DNA from: Arion vulgaris | Taxonomy: Eukaryota > Mollusca > Gastropoda > Stylommatophora > Arionidae | NCBI GenBank assembly: GCA_020796225.1 | Contig: CM036767.1 | Location: 21,334,927 to 21,398,926, forward strand | DNA length: 64,000 nt | Direction: 5' to 3' | In this document: piece after piece, positions 44,713 to 56,224 of the stretch | How positions within the stretch are numbered: position 1 is the stretch's first letter | Layout of the letters: the number at the start of each line of letters is the position of its first letter | Made by a program: the position numbers and the translations under genes | The notes under the pieces: generated by a model | What the model was told of the DNA's origin: nothing | Databases searched by the model: none | The model's input: only the letters and a program-made list of their open reading frames with translations

Positions 44713-45395
44713 AAATCCACATTTCAAAAACCGATTGTTAGTTTGTTAACGAAATCATATATCAATATGTTTTGACCTTTTCCATGGAACACGATTATGT
44801 CTAGTTATTTTCTTTAGAGTAAGCAATACACATCTTTTTTTTTAAACATCTTTCCACAGGTAAAACACTGGTTTAAAAAAAAAAACACTGAAAACTGTGC
44901 AGAATAACTATTATCTGTGCCTTCAGTTATTTCTCATTTCTTTCTTAGCTATTCTCATGTCTATTCAGTAGGCGCTCTTGAAACAACTCTTGCAGTTACC
45001 AAAATAAAAAAGTGAACAACGATATCCTGTTACAGCTGATCAGCATTTAGCTCAATTTGAGAGCTGAGAGAAAAAAAAGAAACCAAAACAGGCCTTTCTG
45101 TGCAAGGAAATTGGAGGCGATTTACGATTAAAATCTTTTTTAAGCAAGAAATACATTTTTTTGGGTGGCTATTCTGACAGGAAACATTTTTAAAAATCTT
45201 AGTTTAGCTAAAACTAAATCATATTTGTGCACCCAAATAACTACAGATAACAAAAATAACAAATGTAAAAGAAAGCATAAAATTCAGTAGGAAAAGAATA
45301 ATAGAAATAAAATCAGACAGGTCTGAAAAAAGTGTTAGGCATTGTCGGATTCTTTGATTGTTAAGTTTAATTCCTAATTTGTTCACCTTTAACAT
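44713..45395. other. No recognisable feature
   Basis: AT-rich sequence without repeats or coding motifs that I can identify. A poly-T run and short CT microsatellite follow at 45.39-45.44 kb. Confidence 0.5.
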
Positions 45396-45429
45396 TTTTT
45401 TTTTTTTTTTCTTTCTCTCTTACTCTCTC

Positions 45430-46420
45430 TCTCTCTCTCTCCGACTTTCCTTGTCTATTGTCTATCCCCATGTGGAAGATGGAATTGTTTGTCCACTCTT
45501 GCCGTTAAACTTAGAGGGCTGTGAGCTTTAATTTGCGTTCTAAGGCCAGATGAGTCGCCCTTGTTGTGTTATATCCGTGTTTATGTAGTGTGGTCGTGAT
45601 ATTGTACACTAATCTTTTCTTTGGTGTTCCCTTCGCTCTAGTACCTGATCTCTTGTTATTGTATGCTGGCTGTTATTGGTGGTTGGTTGTATTTCATTCT
45701 CATTAAATGTCCAAATCACTGCATTTGTTGTCTTTCGATATATTCGGTGCATGAAGTTATGCCCACTCTGCTTCTGATGTCCTCATTTCGTAGTCTGTCT
45801 TTCCTGGTGACTCCACTGCCTTCCTCAAGCATTTCATTTCACACGTGGTGAGCTTTCTGTGATGTGTTGAGGTCAGAAACCAAGTTTGGCACTGGTAACA
45901 AAGGGTTGGTAGAAAAATACTTTTTATCATCTGTCTTTTCACTTTCATCATGATCTTTGGGTGTTGTAGTAATGGTGCCAGCTAGTAACTCACTACATTT
46001 GCTTTTTAATATATTGTCTTTATTTCTCTATCGAGTTTTCCATCCTCTGTGAAAATGCGGCCTAACTATTTGAATTCAGAAACTTGCTTTACTCTAATGT
46101 TGTCTATTTGTATGTTTGTTTGACTTGGCGTTCTGATAATTTTCATGGTCTCGATCTTTGTTGATTTTTATGTTATGCTTCCTGCACGAATTCACGTGAT
46201 GTTGTAGCTGATCTTCATCTTCATAGATTAGACTTTGGTCATCTGCGAAAAGTAATTCGTTGATTTGGTCGTAGTGTTCATTTTCTATGTCGATAAGGTC
46301 TTTCCCGCACTGTGCCTCTTTCACTATTATGTCGATATTTATGTTGAAGAGAAGAGGTGAGAGCACACAACCCTGTCTTACATTATCTCTCTCTCTATCT
46401 CTCTCTCTCACCTTTCTCTC
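45430..46420 (-). mobile_element. LN5 LINE RT fragment
   Basis: Minus strand: VRQGCVLSPLLFNINIDIIV (RT block with QGCxLSPLLFN), INELLFADDQSLIYEDEDQL (FADD catalytic block), then MIKSIFLPTLCYQCQTWFLT and EMKCLRKAV, followed by the 3' region shared with 0.7 and 40.6 kb. The order RT core - thumb - 3' end is preserved over 1 kb. Frameshifts and stops make it inactive. Confidence 0.85.
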
Positions 46421-46484
46421 TTTCTTGTATTGCCCGTGTGTGATCTTTTTCCATCCCTTTACCACATCGGTGTGTTGCCGTGGC

Positions 46485-46690
46485 CGCAAGGGAAGCAAAG
46501 AATAGTACCACTGCCACCTACAAGGCATGTCGTAAAGGCGACTGAGGTAGGGCCTAGGGTAGTTACATTAGTAAATAAAAGCGTCGCAGAAATCGGATGT
46601 GCTGGCCTACTTAGGCGCATATGCAGCTTGCACGCTCTTATGCTGATCACTACAAATCCAAGAGTGGTAACATGATCGATATGAGCATCA
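46485..46690 (+). repeat. Repeat Z copy
   Basis: AGGCATGTCGTAAAGGCGAC, AAAAGCGTCGCAGAAATCGG, TGTGCTGGCCTACTTAGGCG. Confidence 0.75.
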
Positions 46691-46699
46691 GTAGAAGTC

Positions 46700-47560
46700 T
46701 ATTTGTCTTGTTTGTTCTCATCTCTTGTCTCTTCATATGTCTTTAGCTCTACTATTTCTCTCTGTCTCTTCCATATCTTTAGCTTCACTATTTTCTTGTC
46801 TCTTTCCATGTCTTAGCTTATATTTCTCTTTTTTCCAATGTCTTTAGCTTATTATTTCTCTTCTCTTTCCATATCTCTTTAGCTTCAGATTTCTCTTGTC
46901 TCTTTCCATATGTCTTTAGCTTCATTATTTCTCTTGTCTCTTCCATATCTCTTAGCTTTCATATTTCTTCTTGTCTCTTCCATATGTCTTTAGCTTCATT
47001 ATTTCTCTTGTCTCTTTCATGTCTTTAGCTTCATTATTTCTCTCTGTCTCTTCCATATCTCTTAGCTATATTTCTCTTTGTCTCTTTCCAATGTCTTTAG
47101 CTTTCTATTCTCTCTGTCTCTTTCCATATCTCTTAGCTTCATATTCTCTCTGTCTCTTCCAATCTCTTAGCTTCACTATTCTCTCTTTGTCTCTTTCCAT
47201 ATGTCTTTAGCTTCTACTATTTCTGCCTTTCCATTGTCTTTAGCTTTCATTATTTCTCTCTTTGTCTCTTTCCATATCTCTTTAGCTTTCACTATTTCTC
47301 TCTGTCTCTTTCCATATCTCTTTAGCTTTCACTATTTCTCTCTGTCTCTTCCATTCTCTAGCTTTCACATTTTCTCTTCTCTTTCCAATTCTTAGCTTCA
47401 CTATTTCTCTGTGTCTCTTTCCATCTCTTAGCTTTCATTATTTCTTTTGTCTCTTTCATATGTCTTTAGTATATTTCTTGTCTTTCATATCTTTAGTTTC
47501 ATTATTTCTTTCTGTCTTTCCATGTCTTAGCTTCATTATTTCTTGAGATCTCTTTTCTAA
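46700..47560. repeat. Degenerate CT-rich ~41-bp array
   Basis: Irregular units built from TCTCTTGTCTCTTTCCATAT and CTTTAGCTTCATTATTT with many one-base deletions. Either an old array or a poorly polished assembly segment. Confidence 0.85.
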
Positions 47561-47589
47561 ATTATACTTTATATTTATATGGTTAGTTA

Positions 47590-47790
47590 CATAGCTGCTC
47601 TCGATCATCTCAAGCGTACCTGGTTCAAGTATGAAAGCAAATTAGTTCCCTTGGATTTTTACGAACGATAAAAATAGACTTCATCGTTCAGAAAGCAATG
47701 ACAAACTACTGAACGTATAAGTGGTGCCTAGAAAATCGACGACTCGTTTACTGTTGTTGAAGGCCAAGTCCTGAAAAGGATATGCCACAA
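47590..47790 (+). mobile_element. SINE-B copy (head mostly lost)
   Basis: GAACGATAAAAATAGACTTC, CAGAAAGCAATGACAAACTA, GTATAAGTGGTGCCTAGAAA; only a trace of the B-box region (CCTGGTTCAAG) remains. Confidence 0.75.
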
Positions 47791-47804
47791 TTTATAGTTC
47801 ATAT

Positions 47805-47887
47805 CTATATATGTCTCTCTCTCCCTCTCTCTCTCTCTCTGTCTCCTTCTCTTTGTTTTTCTCTTCTTTACACTACTACTACTACTA

Positions 47888-47925
<38 letters not shown>

Positions 47926-47935
47926 CTCTCTCCCC
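47805..47935. repeat. CT-rich microsatellite
   Basis: CTCTCT runs with a (CTA)n block in the middle. 47.94-48.35 kb is unassigned. Confidence 0.9.
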
Positions 47936-48359
47936 ATTTTTGTACATGTTTTCTCTCTATATCTTCCACTTTTTCACCTTCTTTCACCTCTCCGCCCCTG
48001 CCTTTCTTCCATTCAACACACTGTAGAAAATCAAATGTAGTAGTAGCCGTGTGAAGTTCATCACAATTTACCACACGCTTAAAACACACTTACATGAATG
48101 CAAGACATGGCATAGCTTTTCCTGCTGCTAAAATCAGGAAATGAAGCGAATCACTAGACACGTTTTTCTACCAATCCTCCATTGCCCAATTTCACTATGA
48201 AAAAAAAACAAGAGAGACACGCCCACATCTTCAACTGATCCGTCTTGTTTTTGTGTGCTTGTATCTTTAACGTTAGATTTTTTAATTTATCTTTTTTTTT
48301 GTTTTGCATTTGATGGAATAATTTACTTTCCTGAATTCTCTTTGGTAAATAAATACAGA

Positions 48360-49330
48360 TAATTAGAAATACAAGTTGAAACTTAGTTATATGTCTATTT
48401 TTATGTGACTAGCGAACATATCTAGTTTTATGTGGTACGTTTTTATGTCTAGTTTTCTGATGCATATCTACACGTCTAGATTTTTAGACAGGCCTACATG
48501 TCTAGTTTATGGAAACGCCTACTTGTTTTGTTTCCTGAGACTGGTCTACATTTCTAGTTTTATAGACATGCATAAATGTCTAGTTATATTGTTCATTGTC
48601 CATTTTAGGAGCATCTTCATCGCACATTGGACATGTCCATAATGGCTCCGATCTCCTCCCAATCATGTATCTCAGTGTGTTTAGGCAGGCTAACACTCCG
48701 TTCTGTGTTGATTGATCTATCTACTGGGTTTTCTCTCGTGGTTTTCCCGTCTTGCCGCACCTATCGGTATGCACAACTTGCGCAACCAAGATAGAGAATA
48801 TCCTTTATCTTCATCGTTGAAATCTTCAGAGCGTATTTTTTCTCTGAGAGCGTTGATGATGTAGCTTTTGTCCATAGAAGACCCATTCTCATTCGTAGCA
48901 TTGTCCGCCAGTGCATCTGCTCTCTCATTTCCCTTCCCCCCAGCGTGACCCGCTACAAAGATGAAGGTAAGTATCTGGATTGTCGAGTTTTGTATTAATT
49001 GCATCCACTGCCTTCGTACATAACCGACCTTCTGTATCATGCTCATAGAGTCGCTGAGCATGCATGCGTGAGCGAATGTATATAAGACATGCATATGTCT
49101 TACGATTCCAATTTAATGAGACAGGTTACACGTTTTGTTTTGTAATCACATATTCATACATGTCTAGTTATATGAGACACAATTAAACATGTATAGTCGT
49201 ACGATAAAGCGTTTGGATCATATTTCTAGTTTAGACATACACGTCTAGTTTTTTTTTTTTTAGACAGGCATATGAAACTTTCGTCTAATTCTGTGCGACA
49301 TACATTTTTGTCTTGATTTTTGAGTCATGC
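48360..49330. repeat. Old degenerate array split by a LINE
   Basis: ACATGTCTAGTTTTATGAGA-like motifs recur irregularly at 48.36-48.60 and again at 49.09-49.33 kb, on both sides of the JK1 fragment. A once-continuous array seems to have been opened by the insertion. Confidence 0.55.
48600..49085 (-). mobile_element. JK1 Jockey-type LINE RNase H remnant
   Basis: Minus strand: LSDSMSMIQKVGYVRRQW, ILTFIFVAGHAGGKGNERAD (RNase H block), IGAARREN, and further down EPLWTCPMCDEDAP (CxxC motif). A frame of about 125 codons (48717-49094) is open. It is the better-preserved relative of 7.1-7.7 kb but still truncated at both ends. Confidence 0.85.
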
Positions 49331-49387
49331 ATAATAATCTAACAAATATCATTACAATAAACGTACACATATTCCCTTATGCGTAAA

Positions 49388-49625
49388 GTGGGCGTCTGTA
49401 GTTTAAGCGATAGTGAACTCGATCACAACCCAAGCGTACCTGGTTCAAACTCCGAGGCGGGCTTGTTTGGAAGCATATTAGTAACTTGATTTTTTACGAA
49501 CGGTGAAAACATACCTCACCGTTTAAAAAAAAAATCGCCAACTACTTAACGTATAAGTGGTGCCTAGAAAATCGATGACACGTTAACTGTTGTTGATTGC
49601 TACGTCCTGTAAAAAGGAAAAACAC
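49388..49625 (+). mobile_element. SINE-B, tRNA-derived
   Basis: GCGTCTGTAGTTTAAGCGAT (A-box region), GGTTCAAACTCC (B box), then a diverged body (GTATAAGTGGTGCCTAGAAA). Confidence 0.8.
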
Positions 49626-49697
49626 ACCCATACTAAGGTTGCATGAATCAGATTTACACATAAACGAGATTTATTGGGAGGTTTGTACATCGGTCTA

Positions 49698-49701
49698 AGC
49701 G

Positions 49702-49738
<37 letters not shown>
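49698..49738. repeat. (GA)n microsatellite
   Basis: Uninterrupted GA run. Confidence 0.95.
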
Positions 49739-49739
<1 letters not shown>

Positions 49740-49744
<5 letters not shown>

Positions 49745-49965
49745 CAAGAAATGTTAATAAGAGTACTCCGTATGCCACGAGGAGAAAAGAGGACAAATAG
49801 ATCTATCCAGAAAGGACTAAAAATTAAATAAAATTATTTGATGATGCGAATAGGAATGGGACAATTGAAGTATTTTGGACGGCAGAGAAAATAGGGTGCC
49901 AAGGATATATCATAAAGGCGCCATGGCGCCCGTGGACAATGCGATAGACAGCGCTGGAGTAGAAC
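49740..49965 (+). mobile_element. LN1 LINE ORF2 fragment
   Basis: VLRMPRGEKRTNRSIQKGLK and YFGRQRK correspond to RVLRITWTEKRTNRSIQKEH and the YFGY segment at 58.55 kb; it decays after about 49.9 kb. 49.97-50.11 kb is unassigned. Confidence 0.6.
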
Positions 49966-50114
49966 ATTCATCTCTATCGTAACTAGTTTTTTTTTAGTTG
50001 ACAATAACTAACATATTCTATGACATGTTTATGAAATATTCTTGTTATATACAACAACGTTATTGTGAATAGAACAACTTAAGCTATATGATTGTCTTGT
50101 TGCTTGTTGACATG

Positions 50115-50765
50115 GTCTGTACCAGCCAACTCTCCGCCCTTTGCAAATCTGTCGTGTTTTTCTGTACCAGCCAATCTGTCGTGTTTTTCTGTACCAGCCA
50201 TCTCTGCGCTCTATGCAAATCTGTCTTGTTTTTCTGTACCAGCCATCTCTGCACCCTATGCAATCTGTCGTGTTTTTCTGTACCAGCCAACTCTGCACTC
50301 AATGCAAATATGTCGTGTTTTTCTGTACCAGCCAACCCTGCGCTCAATGCAAATCTGTCGTGTTTTTCTGTACCAGCCAACTCTGCGCTCAATGCAAATC
50401 TGTCGTGTTTTTCTGTAGCAGCCAACTCTCGCCCATGCAAATCTGTCGTGTTTTTCTGTACGAGCCAACCCTGCGCTCTATGCAAATCTGTCGTGTTTTT
50501 CTGTACCAGCCAATCTTTCTCCGCCCCTCTCTATGCAAATCTGTCGTGTTTTTCTGTACCAGCCAATCTGTTGTGTTTTTCTGTACCAGCCATCTCTGCG
50601 CTCTATGCAAATCTGTCTTGTTTTTCTGTACCAGCCATCTCTGCACCCTATACAATCTGTCGTGTTTTTCTGTACCAGCCATCTCTGCACCCTATGCAAA
50701 CCTGTCGTGTTTTTCTGTACAGCCAACTCTGCGCTCAATGCAAATCTGTCGTGTTTTCCTCAAAA
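50115..50765. repeat. ~45-bp imperfect minisatellite
   Basis: About 14 units of GCAAATCTGTCGTGTTTTTC followed by TGTACCAGCCAACTCTGCGC, with deleted shorter units. Contiguous, so there are no spacers. Confidence 0.92.
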
Positions 50766-50883
50766 TTCTACTCATCAGTCTTGTTTCTCATATTTCTTAT
50801 TCTCCTAACACAAATATACAAATATACCACCCACTGCCACTATCTGAGTTGTGCTCTTAAGTTGGGCCTAGTTTAACAAATGG

Positions 50884-51087
50884 TAGTGCCCGTCTGCCCA
50901 GCGTGTTCGTAGCGCGTTGGACGACGGGTGACAAGCTCCATGTGAGTGCGGTTCAATTCCACGGACTGGCATAAAAGCCACTGGTTCTCCAGATTTACGG
51001 TGTTCGTGGCCCAGAACCGAAGGGTTACGATGTCCATGGCACCGAGCCGAATAGCTGAGAGCTCAAGTGTTTCTGGATCACATAAAA
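50884..51087 (+). mobile_element. SINE-A (long form), tRNA-derived
   Basis: GCCCGTCTGCCCAGCGTGTT head, GGTTCAATTCC B box, two GGCACCGAGCC/GGCCCAGAACC-type internal blocks, A-rich tail (CATAAAAAAAA). It is followed at 51.10-51.17 kb by a partial repeat Z head. Confidence 0.85.
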
Positions 51088-51204
51088 AAAATGGTGGTGC
51101 CTGTGTGTTGTTGGGGTCCACAGGGAAAGCAAAGAATAGTAACAATTGTAAGAGGCATCTTAGACAAGCGTCAGCTTGGAGCTGGTTACTCTTTGCCTTG
51201 ATTG

Positions 51205-51625
51205 ATTGATAGGGAAAATCATCATTTCACTTCGTTGAGTAACCATGTGGGGTCCGGTCTCTTCCTTATACAGGAAGATCTCAGCTGCAGTGCACGAACT
51301 CCGTAGCACCGGCGAGGGTTCCCGATGTAATTTTGAAAATGTTGAAGATATTTTATGGAATTTTATTTTTAATCTTTTCTAATGAATTTAGCTGGAAATA
51401 AAGCTTGTTCTTCTCTCGATTTTTAACTGCCAAGGGTTCTTTTGCGTGCTCAAATTGAACACGTGACCGATATTTTATTCTCTGTCTCCGATAGGACTAG
51501 GAACTCGCTCTCACCTACACTGAGATCACTTGTAAAATATCCCGATGGTTCCATGAAGGAACGAATCTAGTACCGCTGGAATTAGAGGCGAGCACCTAAC
51601 CTCTACACCACAAAGGCCCCATGAT
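51205..51625 (-). mobile_element. SINE-C, tRNA-derived
   Basis: Minus strand head TGTGGTGTAGAGGTTAGGTG (A box); body AGTGAGATCTCAGTGTAGGTGA-like, then GGGAACCCTCGCCGGTGCTA. The tail (ATC)n/TGATTGATTGAT lies at 51.20 kb. Confidence 0.8.
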
Positions 51626-51795
51626 TAACTTACGTACTTTCTTACTTATTCCTCTCTACTCCTTGTGGGGCATAGGGCCCGTACTTTCTTACTTATTCCT
51701 CTCCACTCCTTGTGGGGCATAGGCCCGTACTTTCTTACTTATTCCTCTCCACTCTTGTCATAGGCCCGTCTTTCTTACTTATTCCTCTCCACTCC
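51622..51795 (-). repeat. 46-bp array spanning the LN2 stop codon
   Basis: Three to four units of CGTACTTTCTTACTTATTCC followed by TCTCCACTCCTTGTGGGGCA. On the minus strand each unit encodes ALCPTRSGEE then stop, plus the first 3' UTR bases. This is the end of LN2 ORF2, as at 18.44-18.46 kb. Confidence 0.85.
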
Positions 51796-51920
51796 TTGAG
51801 GGACATAGCGCCTTAACAGTTGTTCGCAACTTGTCCCGGTCTCTGGCTGTTTTCTTTAGGGTCTCCCAGGATAGTCGAGCAGCCTTCAGTTCCTCAAGAA
51901 GACTTGGTCTCCAGGTCTAT
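51780..51920 (-). mobile_element. LN2 LINE ORF2 C-terminal segment
   Basis: Minus strand without a break: WRPSLLEELKAARLSW, then ETLKKTARDRDKLRTTVKAL, CPSRSGEE, stop. It sits between two tandem arrays that are both derived from its own sequence. Confidence 0.9.
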
Positions 51921-52558
51921 GGTTAACTTGGTTGATAAGGGTGAACACAAAGAGAGACTTGGTCTCCAGGTCTATGGTTAACTTGGTTGATAAGGGTGAA
52001 CACAAAGAGAGACTTGGTCTCCAGGTCTATGGTTAACTTGGTTGATAAGGGTGAACACAAAGAGAGACTTGGTCTCCAGGTCTATGGTTAACTTGGTTGA
52101 TAAGGGTGAACACAAAGAGAGACTTGGTCTCCAGGTCTATGGTTAACTTGGTTGATAAGGGTGAACACAAAGAAGACTTGGTCTCCAGGTCTATGGTTAA
52201 CTTGGTTGATAAGGGTGAACACAAAGAGAGACTTGGTCTCCAGGTCTATGGTTAACTTGGTTGATAAGGGTGAACACAAAGAGAGACTTGGTCTCCAGGT
52301 CTATGGTTAACTTGGTTGATAAGGGTGAACACAAAGAGAGACTTGGTCTCCAGGTCTATGGTTAACTTGGTTGATAAGGGTGAACACAAAGAAGACTTGG
52401 GGTCTCCAGGTCTATGGTTAACTTGGTTGATAAGGGTGAACACAAAGAGAGACTTGGTCTCCAGGTCTATGGTTAACTTGGTTGATAAGGGTGAACACAA
52501 AGAGAGACTTGGTCTCCAGGTCTATGGTTAACTTGGTTGATAAGGGTGAACACAAAGA
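51898..52558 (-). repeat. 55-bp minisatellite from LN2 ORF2
   Basis: Twelve units containing GACTTGGTCTCCAGGTCTAT and GGTTAACTTGGTTGATAAGG. The minus-strand AACCATAGACCTGGAGACCA is the counterpart of AACCAGACATGGAGACGAAG (NQTWRRS) in the LN2 copy at 18.33 kb. The first unit is continuous with the ORF2 segment. Confidence 0.92.
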
Positions 52559-52574
52559 AAAAGAAGATTCCATT

Positions 52575-52800
52575 CTGAGATCTTTTTATTCTAACGCTCC
52601 ATATCGGCAACTTGTCAGACCACTCTTTGTGATTTGTATGTGATCTGAGCCTAAGAGCGATTGTACATTGTGCTAGCGTTGCGCCTACAAGTAGGCCAGC
52701 ACATCCGATTTCTGCGACGCTTTTTATTTACTAGGTAGCTTCCCTAGGTCACTACCTCAGTCGCATCTTACGATATGCCTTGAAGGTCGCAGTGTTAGCT
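52575..52800 (-). repeat. Repeat Z copy
   Basis: Minus strand AAGGCATATCGTAAGATGCG, CAGAAATCGGATGTGCTGGC, TAGGCGCAACGCTAGCACAA. Confidence 0.75.
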
Positions 52801-53055
52801 TCCTTCCTTCCTTTGTTGTCTCTTGCATAAACTTCACTGTCTTTTGTAGCTCACACAGAGGCCTGTGTAGTTTTATGTCAAGTGTTGTTTCGTCAGGCCA
52901 GTGAGTTTGCCTCAGTATATCATATTCGAGGCAGTCTTGAAGTATATGATCTGCAGTCTGATGTGCCTGTCCACATGACTGTATTGTCAATCTTGAATTG
53001 TGTATACATGTAGCAGTGGAGTTGATTATCTCCTGTTCTAAGGCTAAGAATGACA
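52800..53055 (-). mobile_element. JK3 Jockey-type LINE C-terminus
   Basis: Minus strand: TIQSCGQAHQTADHILQDC, YDILRQTHWPDETTLDIKLH, LCELQKTVKFMQETTKEG. The Cys/His C-terminal motif of Jockey-type ORF2 in a frame of about 99 codons including flanks. 53.06-53.47 kb is unassigned. Confidence 0.85.
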
Positions 53056-53479
53056 ACTAAGTTACTATTCTTTGTCCCTTGAGAGCCCTGGTAATACACG
53101 GGCGCACTCTGAAATCGATAACAAGAAGAATATATTCAATATGGACTCCTGAATCACCACGCAAAGAAAATGACCGTCAGCTTCTGTTAGCTTACACGTG
53201 TACCAGATAACAGCTCACGCGATCAAGTGTCTCACAAATATTCTTTCATGTGCGAGGAGATCAAAATGAGACGTGACAAATTCTTTCTTAATAAGACCTG
53301 CAAGTAGGTTCCAAAGCATGCGTGTTGACAGGCCTTGTAGTAGATTGAAAATAAGTCTCTGTCTAGTTTAATCATGTTCATATCTATCTAGCGTGTTCGC
53401 ATTGGCATAGAATATTTCAGAAGAAGAGAAATATCATTGATATAGCATAGATATCTGAAGATTTTTAGAGTGTGCAAAT

Positions 53480-54240
53480 ATAAGTTGTGGCGTGACTTGA
53501 TGAGACTTACAGGGAGACAGCGTGATATTAGGAGTGATACAGAGAGAAAACCTGGTTTGTTGAGTGATACAGAGAAAAGAAGTGACTTGATGAGTGATAT
53601 AGAGAGAAAACGTGACTTGATGAGTGATACAGAGATAAAACGTGACTTGATGGAAACAGAGAAAACGTGACTTGATGAGTGATATAGAGAGAAAACGTGA
53701 CTTAATGAGTGATACAGAGATAAAACGTGACTTGATGATGGAAACAGAGAGAAAACGTGACTTGATGAGTGATATAGAGAGAAAATGTGACTTGATGAGT
53801 GATACAGAGAGAAAATGTGACTTGATGATGGAAACAGAGAGAAAATGTGACTTGATGAGTGATATAGAGAGAAAACGTGACTTGAGTGATATAGAGAGAA
53901 AATGTGACTTGATGATGGAAACAGAGAGAAAACTGACTGATGAGTGATAATAGAGAAAAGACGTGACTTGGGTGATACAGAGAAAAAACGTGACTTGATG
54001 AGTGATACCGAGAGAAAACGTGACTTGAGTGATACAGAGAGAAAACCTGATTTTAAGAGTGATACCGAGAGAAAACGTGACTTGATGAGTGATACAGAGA
54101 GAAAACCTGATTTTAAGAGTGATACCGAGAGAAAACGTGACTTGATGAGTGATACCGAGAGAAAACGTGACTTGATGATGGATACAGAGAGAAAACGTGA
54201 CTGGATGAGGGATACAGAGAGAAAACGTGACATGAGCTAT
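53480..54240. repeat. 30-bp minisatellite
   Basis: Units around AGTGATACAGAGAGAAAACG plus TGACTTGATG, with AGTGATATAGAG and GATGGAAACAGAG variants and 6-bp deletions. Translates as DLMSDTERKR repeats; no supporting gene structure. Confidence 0.95.
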
Positions 54241-54299
54241 AAGGATATAAAACGTGACATAATGAGTGATATGAAGAGAATACTTGAGGCGATGAGAAA

Positions 54300-55065
54300 A
54301 TTAAGCATGACAAGAGACCATAACACAAAGAGAGACCAGAACACGTTGAGAGAACATAACAAAATGAGAGAACATTACAAAATGAGAGAACATAACACAA
54401 TGAGAGAACATAACACAACGAGAGAACATAACACAATGAGAGAACATAACACGATGAGAGAACATAACACGATGAGAGAACATAACACGATGAGAGAACT
54501 TAACACAATGAGAGAACATAACAAAATGAGAGAACATAACACAAAGAGAGAACATAACACAATGAGAGAACATAACACAATGAGAGAACATAACACAATG
54601 AGAGAACATAACACGATGAGAGAACATAACACGATGAGAGAACTTAACACAATGAGAGAACATAACAAAATGAGAGAACATAACACGATGAGAGAACATA
54701 ACACAATGAGAGAACATAACACAATGAGAGAACATAACACGATGAGAGAACATAACACGATGAGAGAACTTAACACAACGAGAGAACATAACACAATGAG
54801 AGAACATAACACAATGAGAGAACATAACACAATGAGAGAACATAACACAATGAGAGAACATAACACGATGAGAGAACTTAACACAACGAGAGAACATAAC
54901 ACAATGAGAGAACATAACACAATGAGAGAACATAACACAATGAGAGAACATAACACGATGAGAGAACATAACACGATGAGAGAACATAACACAATGAGAG
55001 AACATAACACGATGAGAGAACATAACACGATGAGAGAACTTAACACAACGAGAGAACATAGAACG
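54300..55065. repeat. 18-bp minisatellite
   Basis: About 42 units of GAGAACATAACACAATGA with ACG(A)TG and CTTAAC variants, directly after the 30-bp array. Translates as REHNTM repeats. The CTTAAC variant recurs at spaced intervals, hinting at higher-order duplication. Confidence 0.95.
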
Positions 55066-55261
55066 AAGAAGCAAAAATGTGATTTGATAAATATTATCAA
55101 CAAACAGTTCTTATAAAATACAATTTTCCCCAAGCAAGCAGTTTCTACGCCATCTATCGTCCCGTCCCGTACGCTTACTGGCTGATAATAAACATTTCAT
55201 CTGAGATGCTAACTCTCACCTTCTTTTCCTCACATCTTCATTCTTGCTGATTGTCTTCTGT

Positions 55262-55880
55262 AGTACAGCGGTTCCAAAAGTTTGCAATACTGCAGACCCC
55301 CTTTTAAATACATTATGCTGCCACAGATCCCCAAAAGTTTCTATATATCAAAATTGACATGAGTGAATTATCTGTGTGTTACAATAGTAAACAATGTCTG
55401 CAATTTAACATTTTAATAAACAGGAAGAGATTTCTTTTTTCTTGAACAAGACGCGCCATCATTAGCATCATCAGTACATTTATGTTTCAATTTCAGTCAG
55501 CGATCCATCCTGAAGCTCAGCCAAAATGTATTGTAGCAAAATCCGATGCACGCCAACGTTATTTATCATATCTTTCCCAAGATCGTTTCAACCAATTACT
55601 TACTTAAATATCATTCTTCTAGCGATGGAGCTATAATTACACCACACCAACAGTCAAGCTGGCTCCAATTTTTCAGACTGTCGGAAACTTCAATTGCGCT
55701 TTCCTATTCTTCTGTCAGACATTTAGACTCCGGTATGTTCGAGGTCCTTTGATATCACAGCGGAACTAGTTTACTACTGCATTTATACATGTTTTGAACA
55801 TTTATTTTTCTGTTTGAAATATCAAAGATCATATACTTTCTACAAGTGCTTGAGGATCTCGGTGAGTACCTTGCTGACCT
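55262..55880 (+). mobile_element. hAT-like non-autonomous element
   Basis: Starts CAGCGGTTCCAAAAGTTTGC, a hAT-type terminus. The interior (ACGTTATTTATCATATCTTT, AGCGATGGAGCTATAATTAC, CATTTAGACTC) recurs reversed at 62.46-63.05 kb. No transposase. The distal terminus is not resolved. Confidence 0.6.
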
Positions 55881-55994
55881 AAGTTTATGAAACGCTGTTC
55901 GAGTGTGTTTTATGTGGTTTTCCAGTAATTGCAATCCTTCAGTTCATATGTTTTGCCCTCTAACCCTATGCTTTTAAAATCATATATTCGCTAT

Positions 55995-56220
55995 AGAGGA
56001 GGAGTGTCTGACCGAATGGATAAGGAGCACCTCTGCTCCTACGCGAGAGACCCGTGTTCAATCCACGGGAAGGCCAAGAAAAAATTTTCTGTCGGGAAAT
56101 AAAAGAAAAATCCCAACCTGAACATTTTCGCGGCACTGCATTATAACAATGCCGCCATTACATTCCTCGGCTCATACCCCTGTCCTCCACCGCCATAAAG
56201 AGCGGTATTACAGACAGTAA
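55995..56220 (+). mobile_element. SINE-D, tRNA-derived
   Basis: Head with GTCTGACCGAATGGATAAGG and a perfect T-arm CCGTGTTCAATCCACGG, then an A-rich linker and a body ending at a GTAATGACAG stretch. The acceptor stem does not pair, so it is not a tRNA gene. Confidence 0.75.
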
Positions 56221-56224
56221 TGAC

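Noticed and set aside
50115..50765. CRISPR-like regular repeats of about 45 bp
   Set aside because: Units are contiguous without unique spacers, no cas genes are present and the context is eukaryotic.
53944..55116. Plus-strand open frame of about 390 codons, REHNTM and SDTERKRDL repeats
   Set aside because: Pure tandem-repeat translation with no domain, no splice context and equally open frames on the other strand.
55995..56080. tRNA gene
   Set aside because: T-arm is perfect but the acceptor stem does not pair and the sequence continues into a SINE body; other tRNA-like heads fail in the same way.
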